The notes: generated by a model from the sequence alone, not told the origin. A stretch of 64,000 bases of DNA from Cephalopachus bancanus (GCA_027257055.1 JAPVLO010000975.1:186001-250000); one strand, 5' to 3'. Positions 24,242 to 36,234 are shown, counted from the stretch's first letter. A program made the numbers and translations.

Positions 24242-27200
24242 TTTTATAGCTTAGAGCCTAAGCTTTATTTATTTATTTATTTATTTATTATAAAGATATG
24301 GAGTACAATTCAGGATTAGGCATACAAATATTGATTATGCAGGTTCCCTTGTTGATGACGTATGCCCCTCTCTCCCCTAGTAGTTTCCCTCAACTGCCAA
24401 TCCCACCCCTCCCCTGACAGTTTCCCATTACTGCCAAACGCTTGCTTATAGTACTATAAATGTTGAAGATCTGTTTATGAATGAAAACATATGGTACTCT
24501 GTTCTTTGTTTCTGTGATAGATCACTGAGTTTGATCGACTCCAAATCCAACAAATTTGCTGCGAAGTCCATACATTTGTCCTTCTTTATGGCTGCATAAT
24601 ATTCCATTGTGTATATGTACTACATTTTCTTTATCCAATCCAGCTTCGATGGGCAGCATGGTAGGTTCCATGTTTTTGCTATTGTGAATAGAGCTGCAAC
24701 AAACATACATGTGCAGGTATCTTTTTTGTAGAATGATTTGAGTTCCTCCAGGTATATTCCCAATAGGGAAATTGCTTGGTCATATGGAAGGTCAATTTCT
24801 AGTTCTTTCAGAAATCACCACACTGTCTTCCAAAGAGGTTGCACTAGTTTGCATTCCCACTAGCATTCCTTTTTCTCCACATCCTCGCCAGCATCTGTTG
24901 TTGTTTGTTTTATTAATGATGGCCTTCTTAATGGGGTTAGGTGGTATCTCAATTGTGGTTTTGATTTGCATTTCTCTGATGATGAGTGAGGCTGAGCACT
25001 TTTTCATGTGTCTGTTGGCTGCCCATATATCTTCTTTTGAGAAGTGTCTATTCATGTCTTTTGCCCGCTTAGTAATAGGGCTGTTTGTTTTTTTTTCCTT
25101 TCGGTGAGTTTGAGTTCTTTGTAGATCCTAGATGTTAGGCCTTTGTCAGATATACAGCTGGCAAATATTTTTTCCCATTCTGGGGGCTGTCTCCCTGCTC
25201 TCTTGATGGTTTCTTTTCCTTTGCAGAAGCTCGTCAGTTTGATGAGGTCCCACTTGTCTATCTTATTTCTTAAGGTATTGGGCACTTAGGGTTCTGAATA
25301 GGAATTGGTTGCCAGTACCAATTTCCATAAGGGTGTCTCCCGCGCTTTCTAAGATTCTTATAGTTTGAGGTTTTACGTTTAGGTCTTTGATTCATTTAGA
25401 GTTAAGTTTTGTGTATGGTGATAGGTAGGGGTCCTGTTTCAGTCTTCTGCATGTGGTCAGCCAGTTTTGCCAGCACCATTTACTGAATAGATTATGCTCT
25501 CCCCAGTGGTTGTTATTGGAGGTTTGTCAAAGATGAGTTGGTTGAGGAATTGAGACTTTGCTTCCGGAATCTCTATCCTGTTCCATTGGTCTATGTGCCT
25601 GTTCTTGTACCAGCAACAGGCTGTTTTGATTACTGTAGCCTTATAGTAAAATTTGAAGTCAGGAAGAGTGATACCTCCTGCTTTATTTCTTTTGCTAAGG
25701 ATTCATGATCGTTTATGATTTCATATAAATTTCTGTATTGTCATTTCCAGGTCTGAGAAGAATGATGTTGGTAACTTAATGGTATTGCATTGAATCTGTG
25801 GATTGCCTTTGGTAGGGTGGACATTTTAACAATGTTGATTCTTCAAATCTATGAACATGGAATGTTTTTCCATTCATTTGTGTCTTCTTGGATTTCTTTG
25901 AGCAATGTTTTGTAGTTCTCATAGTAAAGATCTTTCACTTCTCTGGTTAGGAAGATACTGAGATATTTCTTTTCTTTTTGTGGCTATTGTGAACGGGATT
26001 GTGCTTTTAATTTGGGTCTCTGCCTGCTTGTTGTTGGTGTATAGGAATGCAACTGTCTTTTGCACGTTTATTTTGTACCCTGAGATTTTACCAAAGTCCT
26101 TTATCAGTGTGAGCAGGTTTTTGACAGATTCTCTTGGATTTTCAAGGTATAGGATTATATCATCAGCAAAGAGGGATAACTTGGCTTCCTCTTTTCCTAT
26201 TTGGATACCCCTGATTTCCTTCTCTTGTCTAATTGCCTGAGCTAGGACTTCCAACACAATGTTGAACAAGAGGGGTGAGAGTGGGCAGCCTTGTCTTGTT
26301 CCAGTTTTCAGGGGAAATATTTCCAGTTTCTGTTCATTTAGCAATATGTTAGCTGTGGGTTTATTGTAGATGGCACTTACTATTTTGAGGCATTTTCCTT
26401 CTATACCTAGGTGTTTGAGGGTTTTTATCAAGAAGGGATGCTGAGCCGGGCTTGGTGGCTCAGCCTATAATCCCGTGCTTTGGAAGGCTGAGGTGGGTGG
26501 ATTGCCTGAGCCCGCGGGTTCGAGACCCGGCTGGGCAACTTGGCGAGATCTCATCTCTACAATAAATCAAAAAATTATCCGGGCGTGGTAGTGTGCACCT
26601 GTAGTTCCAGCTGCTTGGAAGACTGAGGTGGAAGGATCACCGGAGCCCAGCAGGTCGAGGCTGCAGTGGCCAGGAACGTGCCACTGCACTCCAGTCTGGG
26701 CAACAGAGTGAGACTCCAACTCAGAAAAAAAAAAAGGATGCTGTATTTTATCAAAGGCTTTTTCTGCATCTAATGAGATAATTGTGTGGTACTTGTTTTT
26801 ACATCTGTTGATGTATTTAATGACATTTATGGTTTTGCGAATGTTGAACCGGCCCTGCATCCTGGGGAAGAAGACTACTTGGTCATGGTGGATGATTTTT
26901 GAGATGTGTTTTTGGATCCGATTTGCTAGAATCTTGTTGAATATTTTTGCATCTATATTCATAAGGGATATTGGCCTGTAGTTCTCTTTTTTTGTTGGAT
27001 CTGTGATGTTATCTTCGTAAAATGATTTGGAGAGAATTCCATCTTTCTCAATTACCTGGAATACTTTTAGTAGCATTGGTATCAGCTCCTCCTTGTACGT
27101 TTTGTAGAATTCTGGTGAAAAGTCATCCGGTTCAGGGCTTTTTTTGGTAGGTAGTTTTCTTATGACAGAGTCAATTTCCTGGGTTGTTATTGGTCTATTT

Positions 27201-27661
27201 AGTGTCTCGATGTCTTCTTGTTTTAACATGGGGAGATTGTGTAATTTCAAAAAGTTTTCCATTTCATTTAGGTTATTAATTTTGTTTCCATAAAGGTGTA
27301 CATAGTAATCTCTGATAATTCTCTGTATTTCTTTGGGTCAGTTGTGATTTGATCTTTTGTATTTCTGATTGTGTTTATTTGGGCTTTTTCTCTCTGTTTC
27401 TTGGTCATTCTGACTAGGGGACCATCAGTCTTGTTAATTCTTTCAAAGAATCAGCTTTTTGTTTTGTTGATGTTTTCCATGATATTTTTGTCCTCTATGT
27501 CCTGTATTTGGTCTCTTATTTTTGTGATTTGGATTCTTCTGCTAAAGTTGGGGTTTTGGTGGTCTTCTCGTTCCAGGTCCCGTAGGCTCTCAATTTCTGA
27601 TCTTTCTGTTTTCTTGATGTGTGCTTGTAGAGACATAAATTCCCCTCTGAGAGCTGCTTTC
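24242..27661 (-). mobile_element. 5'-truncated L1 with perfect target duplication
   Basis: The 15-bp repeat ttgtaaatgtctttt lies at 24227-24241 and 27662-27676. The minus strand reads L1 ORF2 from upstream of the reverse transcriptase to the C-terminus, then 3' UTR ending in an (AATA)n tail. The minus frame at 25919-26431 holds the RT block with FADDIILY, so the palm motif is intact in this short piece, but frameshifts and stops break ORF2 elsewhere. Between the (AATA)n tail and the duplication lies gcttaggctctaagc plus a short A run, possibly a tiny 3' transduction. An Alu sits at 26444-26733. Confidence 0.85.
26444..26733 (+). mobile_element. Alu inserted in the minus-strand L1
   Basis: Full dimer. 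L1 reading continues on both sides (aagaagggatgctg before, aaggatgctgtat after), and aaggatgctg/aagggatgctg is the target duplication. Confidence 0.9.
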
Positions 27662-27979
27662 TTGTAAATGTCTTTTGAGCCAATTGATCATGTAAAGTAG
27701 AAATGATCACAATGTGTGGTGAAGCACATAACACATGTAGGAGCAACATGTGAGCGCTGACAGATGCCAGACTGAGAAGAGAAATGGAAGGACATTGTGG
27801 GCTTTCACATGGCTTTGAGTACTCAGGGTTCCAATGGGTGTGGCCAGCTGGCTTCCTGTTTGCACCCAAGGCCCTAGCACAGTGACCGGGCGAGCCTGCT
27901 CACGGCAGGCCTTTAAACAGCACCCATCGTTTAAAAGTGTGAGGACAGTGTGAAGGGAGGGAGTGCCGTGGACGCCACA

Positions 27980-28870
27980 CCCACGTGACTCTTCTGGTTG
28001 AGTAAGGAATTCATACAGGAATCGCGTGGCCTTGTGTTCTTAGAGGGCATTAAGCTCCGCGCCTGTAACAGCTTTAGGTCGCGATCAGGCCCCCTGAGCA
28101 TCAGCGAAGGGGGTGGTGTGCCGTGTCGGGGGAGCAGAAGCGACATACGTGAGCGAAACGTACCAGGCTCCCGCTCTCGTTCAGGGCCCTTGCCTGTGAC
28201 GGAAGAACGCCTGCCCGAGAAAGTGAGGACGCCCCCACGGCGTTTGGTGCCGCCAGGCTGGAAGGGAAAGGACGCGGCCGGGGCCGCTTTCCCCGCGGAG
28301 GGTCGGAAGCAGAGCCGGCGGCCAGGCCAAGGCGGGGACGACGGGGGCCCCGGAAGGAGGCGGCTAGGCAACCCCTGAGGGGCATGGGGGTCGGAGGCAG
28401 GGTGGGCTGAGCACGGAGACTACTTGAGCGAGCGGGGTGACAGGGGGTGCCCGTGTGGGCTGAGGCCGGTGCGCGGGGCGGGGGAGCCAGGAGGGCCGTG
28501 GACGCCAGAAACGGGATGGGAGCCCGCCCAGAGAACGGAGAGTCTGGGAGATCACACGTGCCTGGCCGTGCCCGGCAGCACAGCTGGGGTGCGGGGCACG
28601 GGGCGGAATGGCGTCCCCCAGACGGGCGCCTGGGCAGCGGCGTGAGGATGGCGACGTCTAGGAGAGCCGTCTGCTCGGAGCTTGCCCGGCAGTGCTCGTG
28701 GCTGCCAGGGCCCAGTGTCCCGAGGGCGGGAACGGGGCTGGCGGGTGGGACTCTGGGGCAACACTCCTCACTTCAGCCCCACTGGTCTGCCTTCCCCGGG
28801 CTCTTGGGCTGGGTCTCTGCGCAAGGCCTCGCTCGAAGTAAGTGTTTCCACGTCTACAATGTTGGCAGTC
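27980..28870. promoter_or_regulatory. CpG island about 0.9 kb, target unknown
   Basis: By far the most CpG-dense part of the window, rich in gcggcc, ccgcgg and ggcgg motifs and flanked on both sides by ordinary DNA. On the plus strand a good donor, ctcgaa|gtaagtg, lies at 28838 at the island's edge, so a plus-strand first exon is possible. Open frames in it (27998-28378 and 28447-29088 on +) are what high GC content produces; they resemble no family I know and show no domain pattern. Confidence 0.6.
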
Positions 28871-29154
28871 GCTTTCCACCAGTTGGATCCAGGATGCCGC
28901 AGGAAGTACTTGACCCCCAGGTCCTTGGACCCCAGATTGCCTCTCGGCCGTCGCTCTGTGTGTCAGGAGAGTCTTTGCCTAGTTATGGTAGGGCCGCTGT
29001 CTACCAAAGCAGCTGCACTAGAGGAGATATGTGTCTGGGTATCGGTAGTCACACACTGAATCTTGGACAACAGATGCCGAGAGTCTGAGAGCAAGCTGGC
29101 ACAGCATTTGTGACCTTGAAAATGCATGCTCTACCAGGGTATAAACAGCATGAA

Positions 29155-29345
29155 CCACCACAAATATATATACACAAATATATGTTCACACGAATACATG
29201 TAGACATATATATTATATGCATATGCATATATGTAAATACGGGCATCTGTTTGTATATATACATCAACATGTACATATGCTTGTGTGTATATGTGTATAT
29301 ATACACACATATGTATATACATAAAATACATACATATATATATGA
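29155..29345. repeat. Alternating purine-pyrimidine (TA/TG/CA) tract
   Basis: About 190 bp of imperfect atat/acac/tgtg units directly 3' of the 28-kb CpG island. Self-complementary parts (tatgtgtatatatacacaca) could form cruciforms or Z-DNA. Confidence 0.8.
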
Positions 29346-30384
29346 AACATTCTCCAGTTGGCTTTCGAGAAGAGTTCTTTCCCCTGATGAAGCCGCCCCT
29401 ACCTGGCCTGCCATTACAAGCTTTGGGTAATTTGGGTTACCACGCAAACGTGCTTGCAAGAGGTGGAGCAGCGTCATGTAGCACATAGGCCAGTATCGAC
29501 ACAATGCTCACAGGATTTTACCTAAACCTATGGCCTCAAACAATCGCTACAGATACAGCCCAATTTATTGTCCAACTCTGACCACAGTCCAGATAGACAG
29601 ACCTAATTTTCTGCTGCCCATTTGATAGCTCCTTCCAGAGTCTGAGGTAATGGATCCCAGGGCATTCTTCCTCCAATTCCCCCTCCATGCAGCACACCCC
29701 CAACTTCCAGTGCTCATGGGCACTCCTACCTTGTCTCAGCTGCTGGTGGCCAGTCAACAACCCATTCACATACCCCTGGCCTCTATGGAGAATCCACTGT
29801 ACACAGGAGGTAAAACTCCAGCTCCCAGCAGGCATCAAGACAACTTCCAGTTCTGAAGCACTGTGGAAGTTCATCCAGAATGATGTAGGAGCCATCTATG
29901 CTCTTCCTGATAGAGGGCTCTCAGGGAGGGTAAGGTGTGCAGCATTTGGTTGGAGCATTCACCCCTCAAGCCTGCCCGCTCAGACCACACTGCTACTTCC
30001 AGCTTGTGATGCTGGTTCCTGGATTCTCAAGCCCATTCATGTTTCTTGTCCTGGACTCTCTCTTCCCTTCCCACTTCTTTCCCTCTGATCTTTTCCTCCA
30101 CTGGGCTGACCTGTGGACTCAGAGGTCTGAACTTCACATGTGGCCTCTTTCACAAATTCTGGCCATTGCTCTCCCCTCTTGGAGCCTCCTGATGCCTCTC
30201 ACTGGCTGAGGGAGTCTTGTCTGTTCTCCTTCCCTGGATCCTGGTCAGTCTGACCAAATCCTTCTCAAAACAGGGAGGAAATGTCCTGTCGACATTTCAG
30301 AATTTTGAATCATACTCACTCAGAGTAGCCTTTAACTTAGGACATGATTGCATGAATCCCTGTTTAACCTAGTTAGAAAATAGG
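29346..30384. other. Moderately GC-rich unassigned DNA
   Basis: Pyrimidine-rich plus strand. Several overlapping open frames (29650-30209) without recognisable protein. Could be an old LTR or transcribed DNA linked to the CpG island; nothing decisive. Confidence 0.4.
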
Positions 30385-30800
30385 AAGGCACAAATTAAAA
30401 CCGCAGTGAGACAATATTTTTACTCATAATTATGACCAAAATTTAAAAGAATGATAAAATAAAATACTTTTGAGAGTGAAGGGTAGTCACATACATAAAC
30501 TTTGATAACACAGATTGGTACAGGACTTTTGGAGTAAAAGTTTGGCAATATTTATAAAAATTTACAATGCTCACAACCTTTCCACTTTAACAGAATAACT
30601 TCCTTGATATGTTTACTGTAGTTACCTTTGAATAGGGGGATGAATTTGGGAGCAACTCTATAAAGGGAGGATTATGTATTATGCATTTTTGCAATAAGTT
30701 TATACACACTACTACCTTTTAAATCAAAATATTTATATAAATCTAGCAATAGAAATAGAATCTGTGTCAGTTAAGTATCTGCAAGATGTGATAGATAAAC
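30385..30800 (+). mobile_element. Old L1M fragment
   Basis: Decayed ORF2 C-terminal region in plus orientation (aattaaaaccgcagtgagac, tttggcaatatttataaaa). Confidence 0.5.
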
Positions 30801-32342
30801 CCTGATATTTGAATGACAACAGAACAAAAGTTGACTTTATGTGCACATAAATTCAAATACAGTTTGCCAGAGGCTTTCTGCTCTCAGGCTACCAGGGATC
30901 CAGGCTGCTTCCATCTTGTGACTCCGCCATTCCCAGGAAGGGCTACCACATTTGCTGTGGATTGGAGGGAGACCGCGTGGAAAGGGCACACTGGCTCTCA
31001 AGTGTCTGGATGTGACAGACAATACTCCTGCTCATGTTTTCTTGAAAAAGGGAGTCACATGATCCTTTTTGATGAGAAGTGGATTGGCAATGCAGTCTTC
31101 CCATGGGCCCACACCAAAGAGGAACATGAGATATGAATGACACTTTGTCGTTTCCTCACACACGTTTACATAGAAGGTTCAACAACAAGCCATTATTACA
31201 ACTTGTTAAGACAAGAATAGTCTTCATTTATTGGAGTTTTTGAGAAGGCCAAATTTGCCTTAAATTCCCCAACTTTTTCAAATCCCTACCATGTGGCAGG
31301 TGCTTTCAATTATAGGATCACATGTAGTTTTCCAAGGGTCTTGTATTCTCAGCCAGGATGGTTCAACTATTCCAAGCAATAGCACTTGTCTGCAGTACCC
31401 TTTGCAATACTGCACATATTCTCAGTAGGCTGGGAAATTTTCCTTCCTTTTAATGTGTGTTCAAAAATCTTATAGTCTTTGATACTCGTTATATGACTGA
31501 ACATGCCTGAGCACAAATACTCACACCATTAGGCACCCTGGAATCCAGGATTTTCCGGTGGGACAGGCACACAGACAAGAAACAGTAGAAAGATGATGAC
31601 GATGATGATTTTTTGATTAAAGTGAGCATGTCCACCAAGAAACCATTTTTCACTTCCTACAGTGCTCTAGAATTTGTAGGAATCAGTCTCTGTACATGTT
31701 TGCTGTGCAGTGATTTCCTTGTCTTTTCCTTATCTTGTGAGAGAGGCTTTGGCTTTTGACCTGGGCAAGCTCCTACACCTGTGTATGCGTTCACAACTCA
31801 GTTTCAAAACAGACATCCTTTAAAACCTTCCTGCAGATACCAAGTGGTTTCAAAAACCCATCCTCCAATTTCAGGACTATCTGAAAAACTAGTAGATTAT
31901 GACTCAAGTCAGTCTGTACTCACAGCTCATTTGGAAAACAGATACCCAGGGGAAGGACCAGTTGTCTAAGCATCGATGTCCAAAGCCAACTTTTATATTG
32001 AAAGGGCTGTTGCTGTAAGAGGGATTTCCAAGGATCGAACTCGCCAGTCAGAGTACTTCTGCAGGGAGGAGGCATGCTCTGTGTCATAGGGTAAGCAGGG
32101 GATTTGGAGTTGCCCCACTGGGATCAGAGAGCAATCTTCAGAGGAGACCTCAGCAACAAGCTATGTGGCAGGCCATGTTTCAGAGTAGATAGAAGGCACA
32201 CTGGGGACGCCAAGGAGAAGGGCACTGTTATGCAGGAAAGTGCTGGCTCTGGGAAGAAATGCCAGCTCCTTGGTAGAGTCAGCTCTCAAGGAACCCTGAG
32301 GATGGAGACAAGAAGCTCCTAGATTAATAAAGTCAATAGGCC
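30801..32342. other. Unassigned DNA 3' of the MAGE gene
   Basis: No gene. Part of 30830-31030 reads like a decayed interspersed repeat (gctctcaggctaccagggat). Confidence 0.4.
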
Positions 32343-32792
32343 ACCTCAAATGATGTTGAATTCTCATTGTCATCTTCTGTAAGCCTGCTTTTAGTCCCTT
32401 GCCCTCAGGGTCCTTCTTTTTGTTGCCTGAGTGATATGTTTCAGTGCTGAAAAATGGAATGGTCAGGAAGTAGGGCTCAGGCTGGGAGGGGTGGGGACGC
32501 TGTGGACACAAGAGTAATTCAGTCCAGGGGTCTGGCCCCAAACCTGTCAATTACTAGTCATGTGATTCTGGGAGAGGACCAGGACCTATGAGCCTCAGGT
32601 TCTTTATCTGTGAAGTGGGTGTGATAAACCCTGTCCTGTAGGATTGTTGGGATGTGTGCTGTGTAAGAAAAGCACCTGGTTCTGGAGCAGGTGTCAATCA
32701 GAACTTTCATGAACTGCAGATGGCTGTTATTTCCAAAACTGTATTATTTTGACCTCAGACCCTATGACAGTCTACTTTGAAATTGTTATTGT
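32343..32792 (+). repeat. Segmental duplication, copy 1 (with MIR)
   Basis: Direct duplicate of 63557-64000 at an offset of about 31.2 kb. Shared landmarks include gcctgcttttagtccctt (32383 and 63604) and gggctcaggctgggagg (32473 and 63701). The second half is an ancient MIR (tgattctgggagag through gtgtaagaaaagcacctgg), but the shared sequence extends well outside it, so this is not simply two MIRs. It lies 1.8-2.2 kb 3' of the MAGE-A stop codon. Confidence 0.8.
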
Positions 32793-34149
32793 TGTTACCC
32801 AAAACATCTCAGAATATGCAACTCAATGGGACACGGAATCCCAAATCAGTCAAAAATGTTTCTTCTTGAATAAAACTCAGTATATTTTCCCTCTTAGGGT
32901 ATATATTTTCCAATTTGGGTGTGTGTTAGGCTCCCCCAGCTGCATGCGGTTCAAAGTCCCAGGAATTTGGGTCAAGGACCAACTCTTTCCCTTCCTCCCA
33001 GCTGCTTTTCTATCCACCCAGTGATTTTCATTCATTTTCTGCCCAACCAAAAATGTAGCTCTTGCTGAGAGTTGTCCAAATTACACCGAAGGTAGCCCAA
33101 GCAAAATGTTTCTCTAATAGAGTCAGATGATTTCTGACCATCAGTTCATTGGCTTATTTATCAGAAAATCCTTATTTTTCAGGACATCCTTGCAGTGTAT
33201 GGGTATAAAATACCTAGTTCATGCACTATGTTATAAAGCACTGGGACAAGAGTGCAAGACACCTTCCACTCCTGCTTCATCCACCATTCAAAAGGAACTG
33301 CTCAAAGCCATTTTCCATCCCAGGATCTTCTTCCAGCCCTAAGACTCACTGCCTGAGGGTCTGGCTTCTGCCACCATCCAGCCTCATTACAATCAGCTCC
33401 ATCCACAGAAAAAAAACCTGCAGTTTCCCAAAGCCCCTGCCTCAGGACTGCTGTCACCTGGAGGCCTATACTCGCACCCTTGTCTTACTTTCCCTCTAGG
33501 TCTTACAGGACATCTCACCTCCTTCATTACATGACTGCAGCTCCTAGACTCTATCATCCTGTGGGTAGGGGTGGGTCTGTCTTGTCCTGGCATCTCCACT
33601 AACCCAGAGCCTTCCAAAAACCAGAGGCTCAATGAATGATGAGAGAAGAAATGAGCAGTGAGCAAAGGTTTTTAATTACGACAATTTAATTGTGATTTGA
33701 ATAAGCTAACAAAATCCAAATATGGAACTTCTAATTTTACAGAATGACAGGCCAAAACCAAGGAAATAAACGATTAACACTTTAAAAATATTTTCTCTGT
33801 TTTACTGCCAAGTTCTTTCACATTTCCAAGAACGTTTCTATTCCAGCACCATGATATCTTATTACAGGTCACAAATAAGATGGAAGGCTTCCCAGTTTGT
33901 TTTGCAAAATAGCAAAGAATCTTTCTTAACCTGGATAAGTAGCAATAAATGTGTGGCCAATGTCATTTGTAAGCTTATATTCTAAAATTAATGAACTTTG
34001 AAGTAAAAGTAACAACATTTTAAAGCACAAAGAAGAAATCTTCAAGTTATGCAAATACAACAGTAAGAAACTAATATGTTATAAACAGTGTTCCCCTCAG
34101 CCCCAGTCTGGCCCTCCAGTACATGTATCACTGACTTACACTTTAAAAA

Positions 34150-34560
34150 ATTTATTTAATTTTTTAACAAAGTTTTTGATATTTAATTGCAGATATTGAT
34201 GAGGTAAAATGTGATATTTTGAAACATGTGCATGTTGTATGACAATCAAATCAGGGAAGCTAATGTGTCCATCACCTCGTGAATTTATCATTTCTTTGTG
34301 GTGAGAACATTCAAAGCCTCTCTTCTAGCTATTTTGTAACATACAACACCGTACTATTAACTGTAGTCACCCTACTGTGCAATAGAACACCAGAACGCCT
34401 TCCTCTTATCTAGCTGTGATGTTTCCATGTTGACTAGCCTCTCCCCAGCCCCTTCTTCCCTCTCCCCTAGAGACTAGAACAGTCTCTAGTGACTGCTCTA
34501 CTCTCTACTTCCATGGTATCAACTTTTTTTTAGATTCCATATATGAACGAAATCTTTAAA
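34150..34560 (-). mobile_element. Old L1 3' fragment within the MAGE-A 3' UTR
   Basis: Minus-oriented L1 3'-end sequence (landmarks ttgatatttaattgcagatattgatg region and tactctctacttccatgg). It begins about 26 bp past the stop codon at 34586, so the transcript must either read through it or end inside it. A TTTATT (AATAAA in sense) occurs at 34151. Confidence 0.65.
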
Positions 34561-34585
34561 AACATAGTGAAGAATCTGCCTGACT

Positions 34586-35701
34586 TTACTCAGGGTAGAA
34601 GAGGCAGGTCGTGGAACTAGAACTTGCACTGGCCATAGCAGTAGCATCATCTGTGGTGGCAATGCTGGCCTGGGCTCTCTCTTCCTCATCTCTCAAAGCC
34701 TCCTCATACAACACTGGAAAGGATCTGGGATCTCTCCTCCTGATATTGACCAAAAACTTCAGGAGATTCATCTTGCTAACTTCTGTGTGGGCCCTGGGAC
34801 CCCACAGGAACTCATAGCGTGCAGGATCACTGCCGGGCACCTGCTGGTACTCCAAGTACTGTTCCTGCACCCACTCTTGGGTGAGTAGCTTCCTGGGTTC
34901 CCCATAGATGCAGTGCTTCTTCCCCACACACACCCCCATCTTACTCAGTGCTTCCCAGACGACCTCCTCAGGGGTGCGGTTGCCCTCTGTGAAGATAAGA
35001 CTTAGGACATTTATCAAGAGGCCAATCTTTGGATTTCCCTGGTCACCCCCCTGCATGCCATCATAGGAGAGGCCCAAGGAGGTGACGAGGATGAAAGAAT
35101 GGTTGGTAGGGTCTACTTCCTTCATGTCAAGGCCAAAGATCAGCCTCATACACTCAGCAGCTTCTCTAAAGATCTCAGGGAAATGGTCCTCGTAATTTTT
35201 TATGACAACACTGAGCATTTCAGCCTTTGCAACTGGCTCCTTGATTCTATACTTATGGAGCAAGAACTCCACCAACTCACCCACCTTTTCATCTATCTCA
35301 TTTCTGGACAAGGGCTCAGTGTCTGGCAGGGTCTGCAAGGTGCCTGGACTCTCCTCCTTTGGGCTGCTGGAACTCTCATCGGATTGACTTAAAAATGTGG
35401 AGGAAATGCCGGTGTGGTAGGAACAGGCTGACTGAGAACTCTGGGAAGTGCTTGGTGTCCCAGTATCAGCAGAAACCTCCTCTGGGGTGCTCAATATTAA
35501 AGGATGCCAGGAAGAGGATGAAGATGAGGAGGAAGAGGAGGGGAAAGAGGATGGAAAAGAGGAGGAACAGGTCGAGGAGGATGAGGACGCATCCTCCTCC
35601 ACAGCTGGGGAAACATGTGCACCCATGATGTCTTGTGTCTCACTTTGAGACTGAAATTCTTCCTCAAGCATGTAGCGCCGACGCTTTGGAGCTCTGGACA
35701 T
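34586..35701 (-). CDS. MAGEA10: MAGE-A family protein, closest to MAGEA10
   Basis: Uninterrupted 371-codon frame within a single exon, as in all MAGE-A genes; human MAGEA10 is 369 residues. I chose the ATG at 35701 because MSRAPKRRRY aligns with the usual MAGEA10 start. The frame stays open 20 codons further upstream, but that part corresponds to 5' UTR in relatives. In order: a basic start, a Ser-rich low-complexity tract (about residues 37-64, with two SSFP steps typical of A10), a second Ser-rich stretch near 103-118, then the MAGE homology domain (about 135-330) with ELVEFLL, PEEVVWEAL, YGEPRKLLTQEWVQ and VPGSDPARYEFLWGPRA. The tail is acidic then Ser-rich and ends FYPE. Family knowledge: MAGE homology domains are paired winged helices that bind RING E3 ligases; MAGE-A proteins are cancer-testis antigens. 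The specific partner here is not visible. Assignment to A10 rather than another MAGE-A rests on length, N-terminus and C-terminus. Confidence 0.9.
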   Translation of the reverse strand: MSRAPKRRRYMLEEEFQSQSETQDIMGAHVSPAVEEDASSSSSTCSSSFPSSFPSSSSSSSSSSWHPLILSTPEEVSADTGTPSTSQSSQSACSYHTGISSTFLSQSDESSSSPKEESPGTLQTLPDTEPLSRNEIDEKVGELVEFLLHKYRIKEPVAKAEMLSVVIKNYEDHFPEIFREAAECMRLIFGLDMKEVDPTNHSFILVTSLGLSYDGMQGGDQGNPKIGLLINVLSLIFTEGNRTPEEVVWEALSKMGVCVGKKHCIYGEPRKLLTQEWVQEQYLEYQQVPGSDPARYEFLWGPRAHTEVSKMNLLKFLVNIRRRDPRSFPVLYEEALRDEEERAQASIATTDDATAMASASSSSTTCLFYPE

Positions 35702-35840
35702 GATGCCTCTGGTCAGGGCAGCAGTCAGGAGTGTGGGCAGGAGTTGAGCGATGGAGACCACAGGCCTGGGGAGAGAGGGAGAGAGTGAATGGTCTCAGCT
35801 GAGAAACACTCCCTAGAAGCTCTAAAAACGACCGACTTAC

Positions 35841-35911
35841 AGGTTTCTCCTTAGATACTGCTCTGGGCCTCCCCGGGCTCCTGTAATCCTGGTAGAATCA
35901 CCCCTAAGAAC
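35841..35911 (-). other. MAGEA10: MAGEA10-like non-coding exon 2
   Basis: A 71-nt segment on the minus strand with acceptor ctctctttttccttcag before 35911 and donor gtaagtcggt after 35841. Length, position and sequence (start gttcttaggggtgatt, end aaggagaaacct) match the short second exon of human MAGE-A genes. The intron to exon 3 is only 75 bp (35766-35840), the same very short intron seen across the family. No start codon leads into the main frame, so it is 5' UTR. Confidence 0.75.
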
Positions 35912-36234
35912 CTGAAGGAAAAAGAGAGATGGCTCCTTAGGGGACAACCAGTTGGTGGAACTTAAGCTCTAGGCCTAACAACAGGGTGGGTGGGGCTAGG
36001 TGCTATGGGAGCCTCTCTGTTCTGGAGATCACCTCACCTTGACTCCTGACACTGCCAGGGCCTCCTCTGCTTTGAGACCTGAGGACACTACCTGAGACCA
36101 AAGCATCACCTCCTGTTGCCTGGCACTCCTGCAAGAGGAGTCAAGAAGCCCTCAGGTTGCAGCCTTCAAGCACAGCCTCAGGACTCCCTAGCACTGTTGG
36201 GAGTGCGGGCCAGACTTGGTTAGGTTCACACTTT

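Larger units (their letters stand above)
33655..35765 (-). other. MAGEA10: MAGEA10-like exon 3 (5' UTR end, CDS, 3' UTR)
   Basis: The acceptor reads ctctccctctctccccag directly before 35765, a textbook polypyrimidine tract. The exon then has 64 nt of 5' UTR matching the conserved MAGE-A leader that precedes the ATG. After the stop, minus-strand sequence about 34150-33655 resembles MAGE-A 3' UTR, but an L1 fragment (34150-34560) sits between the stop and most of it. No AATAAA is seen near the end; two ATTAAA variants (plus-strand TTTAAT at 33671 and 33685) are the likely signals. The exact 3' end is inferred. Confidence 0.65.

Noticed and set aside
26567..27262. 231-codon minus-strand frame
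   Set aside because: L1 ORF2 running into an inserted Alu; not a gene.
28447..29088. 213-codon and 126-codon frames in the 28-kb CpG island
   Set aside because: High GC removes stop codons. Overlapping frames are open on both strands and none resembles a protein.
29049..29504. 151-codon frame rich in Tyr, Ile and Cys
   Set aside because: Translation of the alternating TA/TG/CA tract.
32560..32700. Possible unique conserved element in the duplicated block
   Set aside because: It is an ancient MIR; only the sequence outside it supports the duplication.
35099..35648. Plus-strand frames of up to 97 codons, including an acidic Glu/Asp-rich one
   Set aside because: Shadows of the MAGE-A coding sequence; the acidic one is the antisense of the Ser-rich tract.
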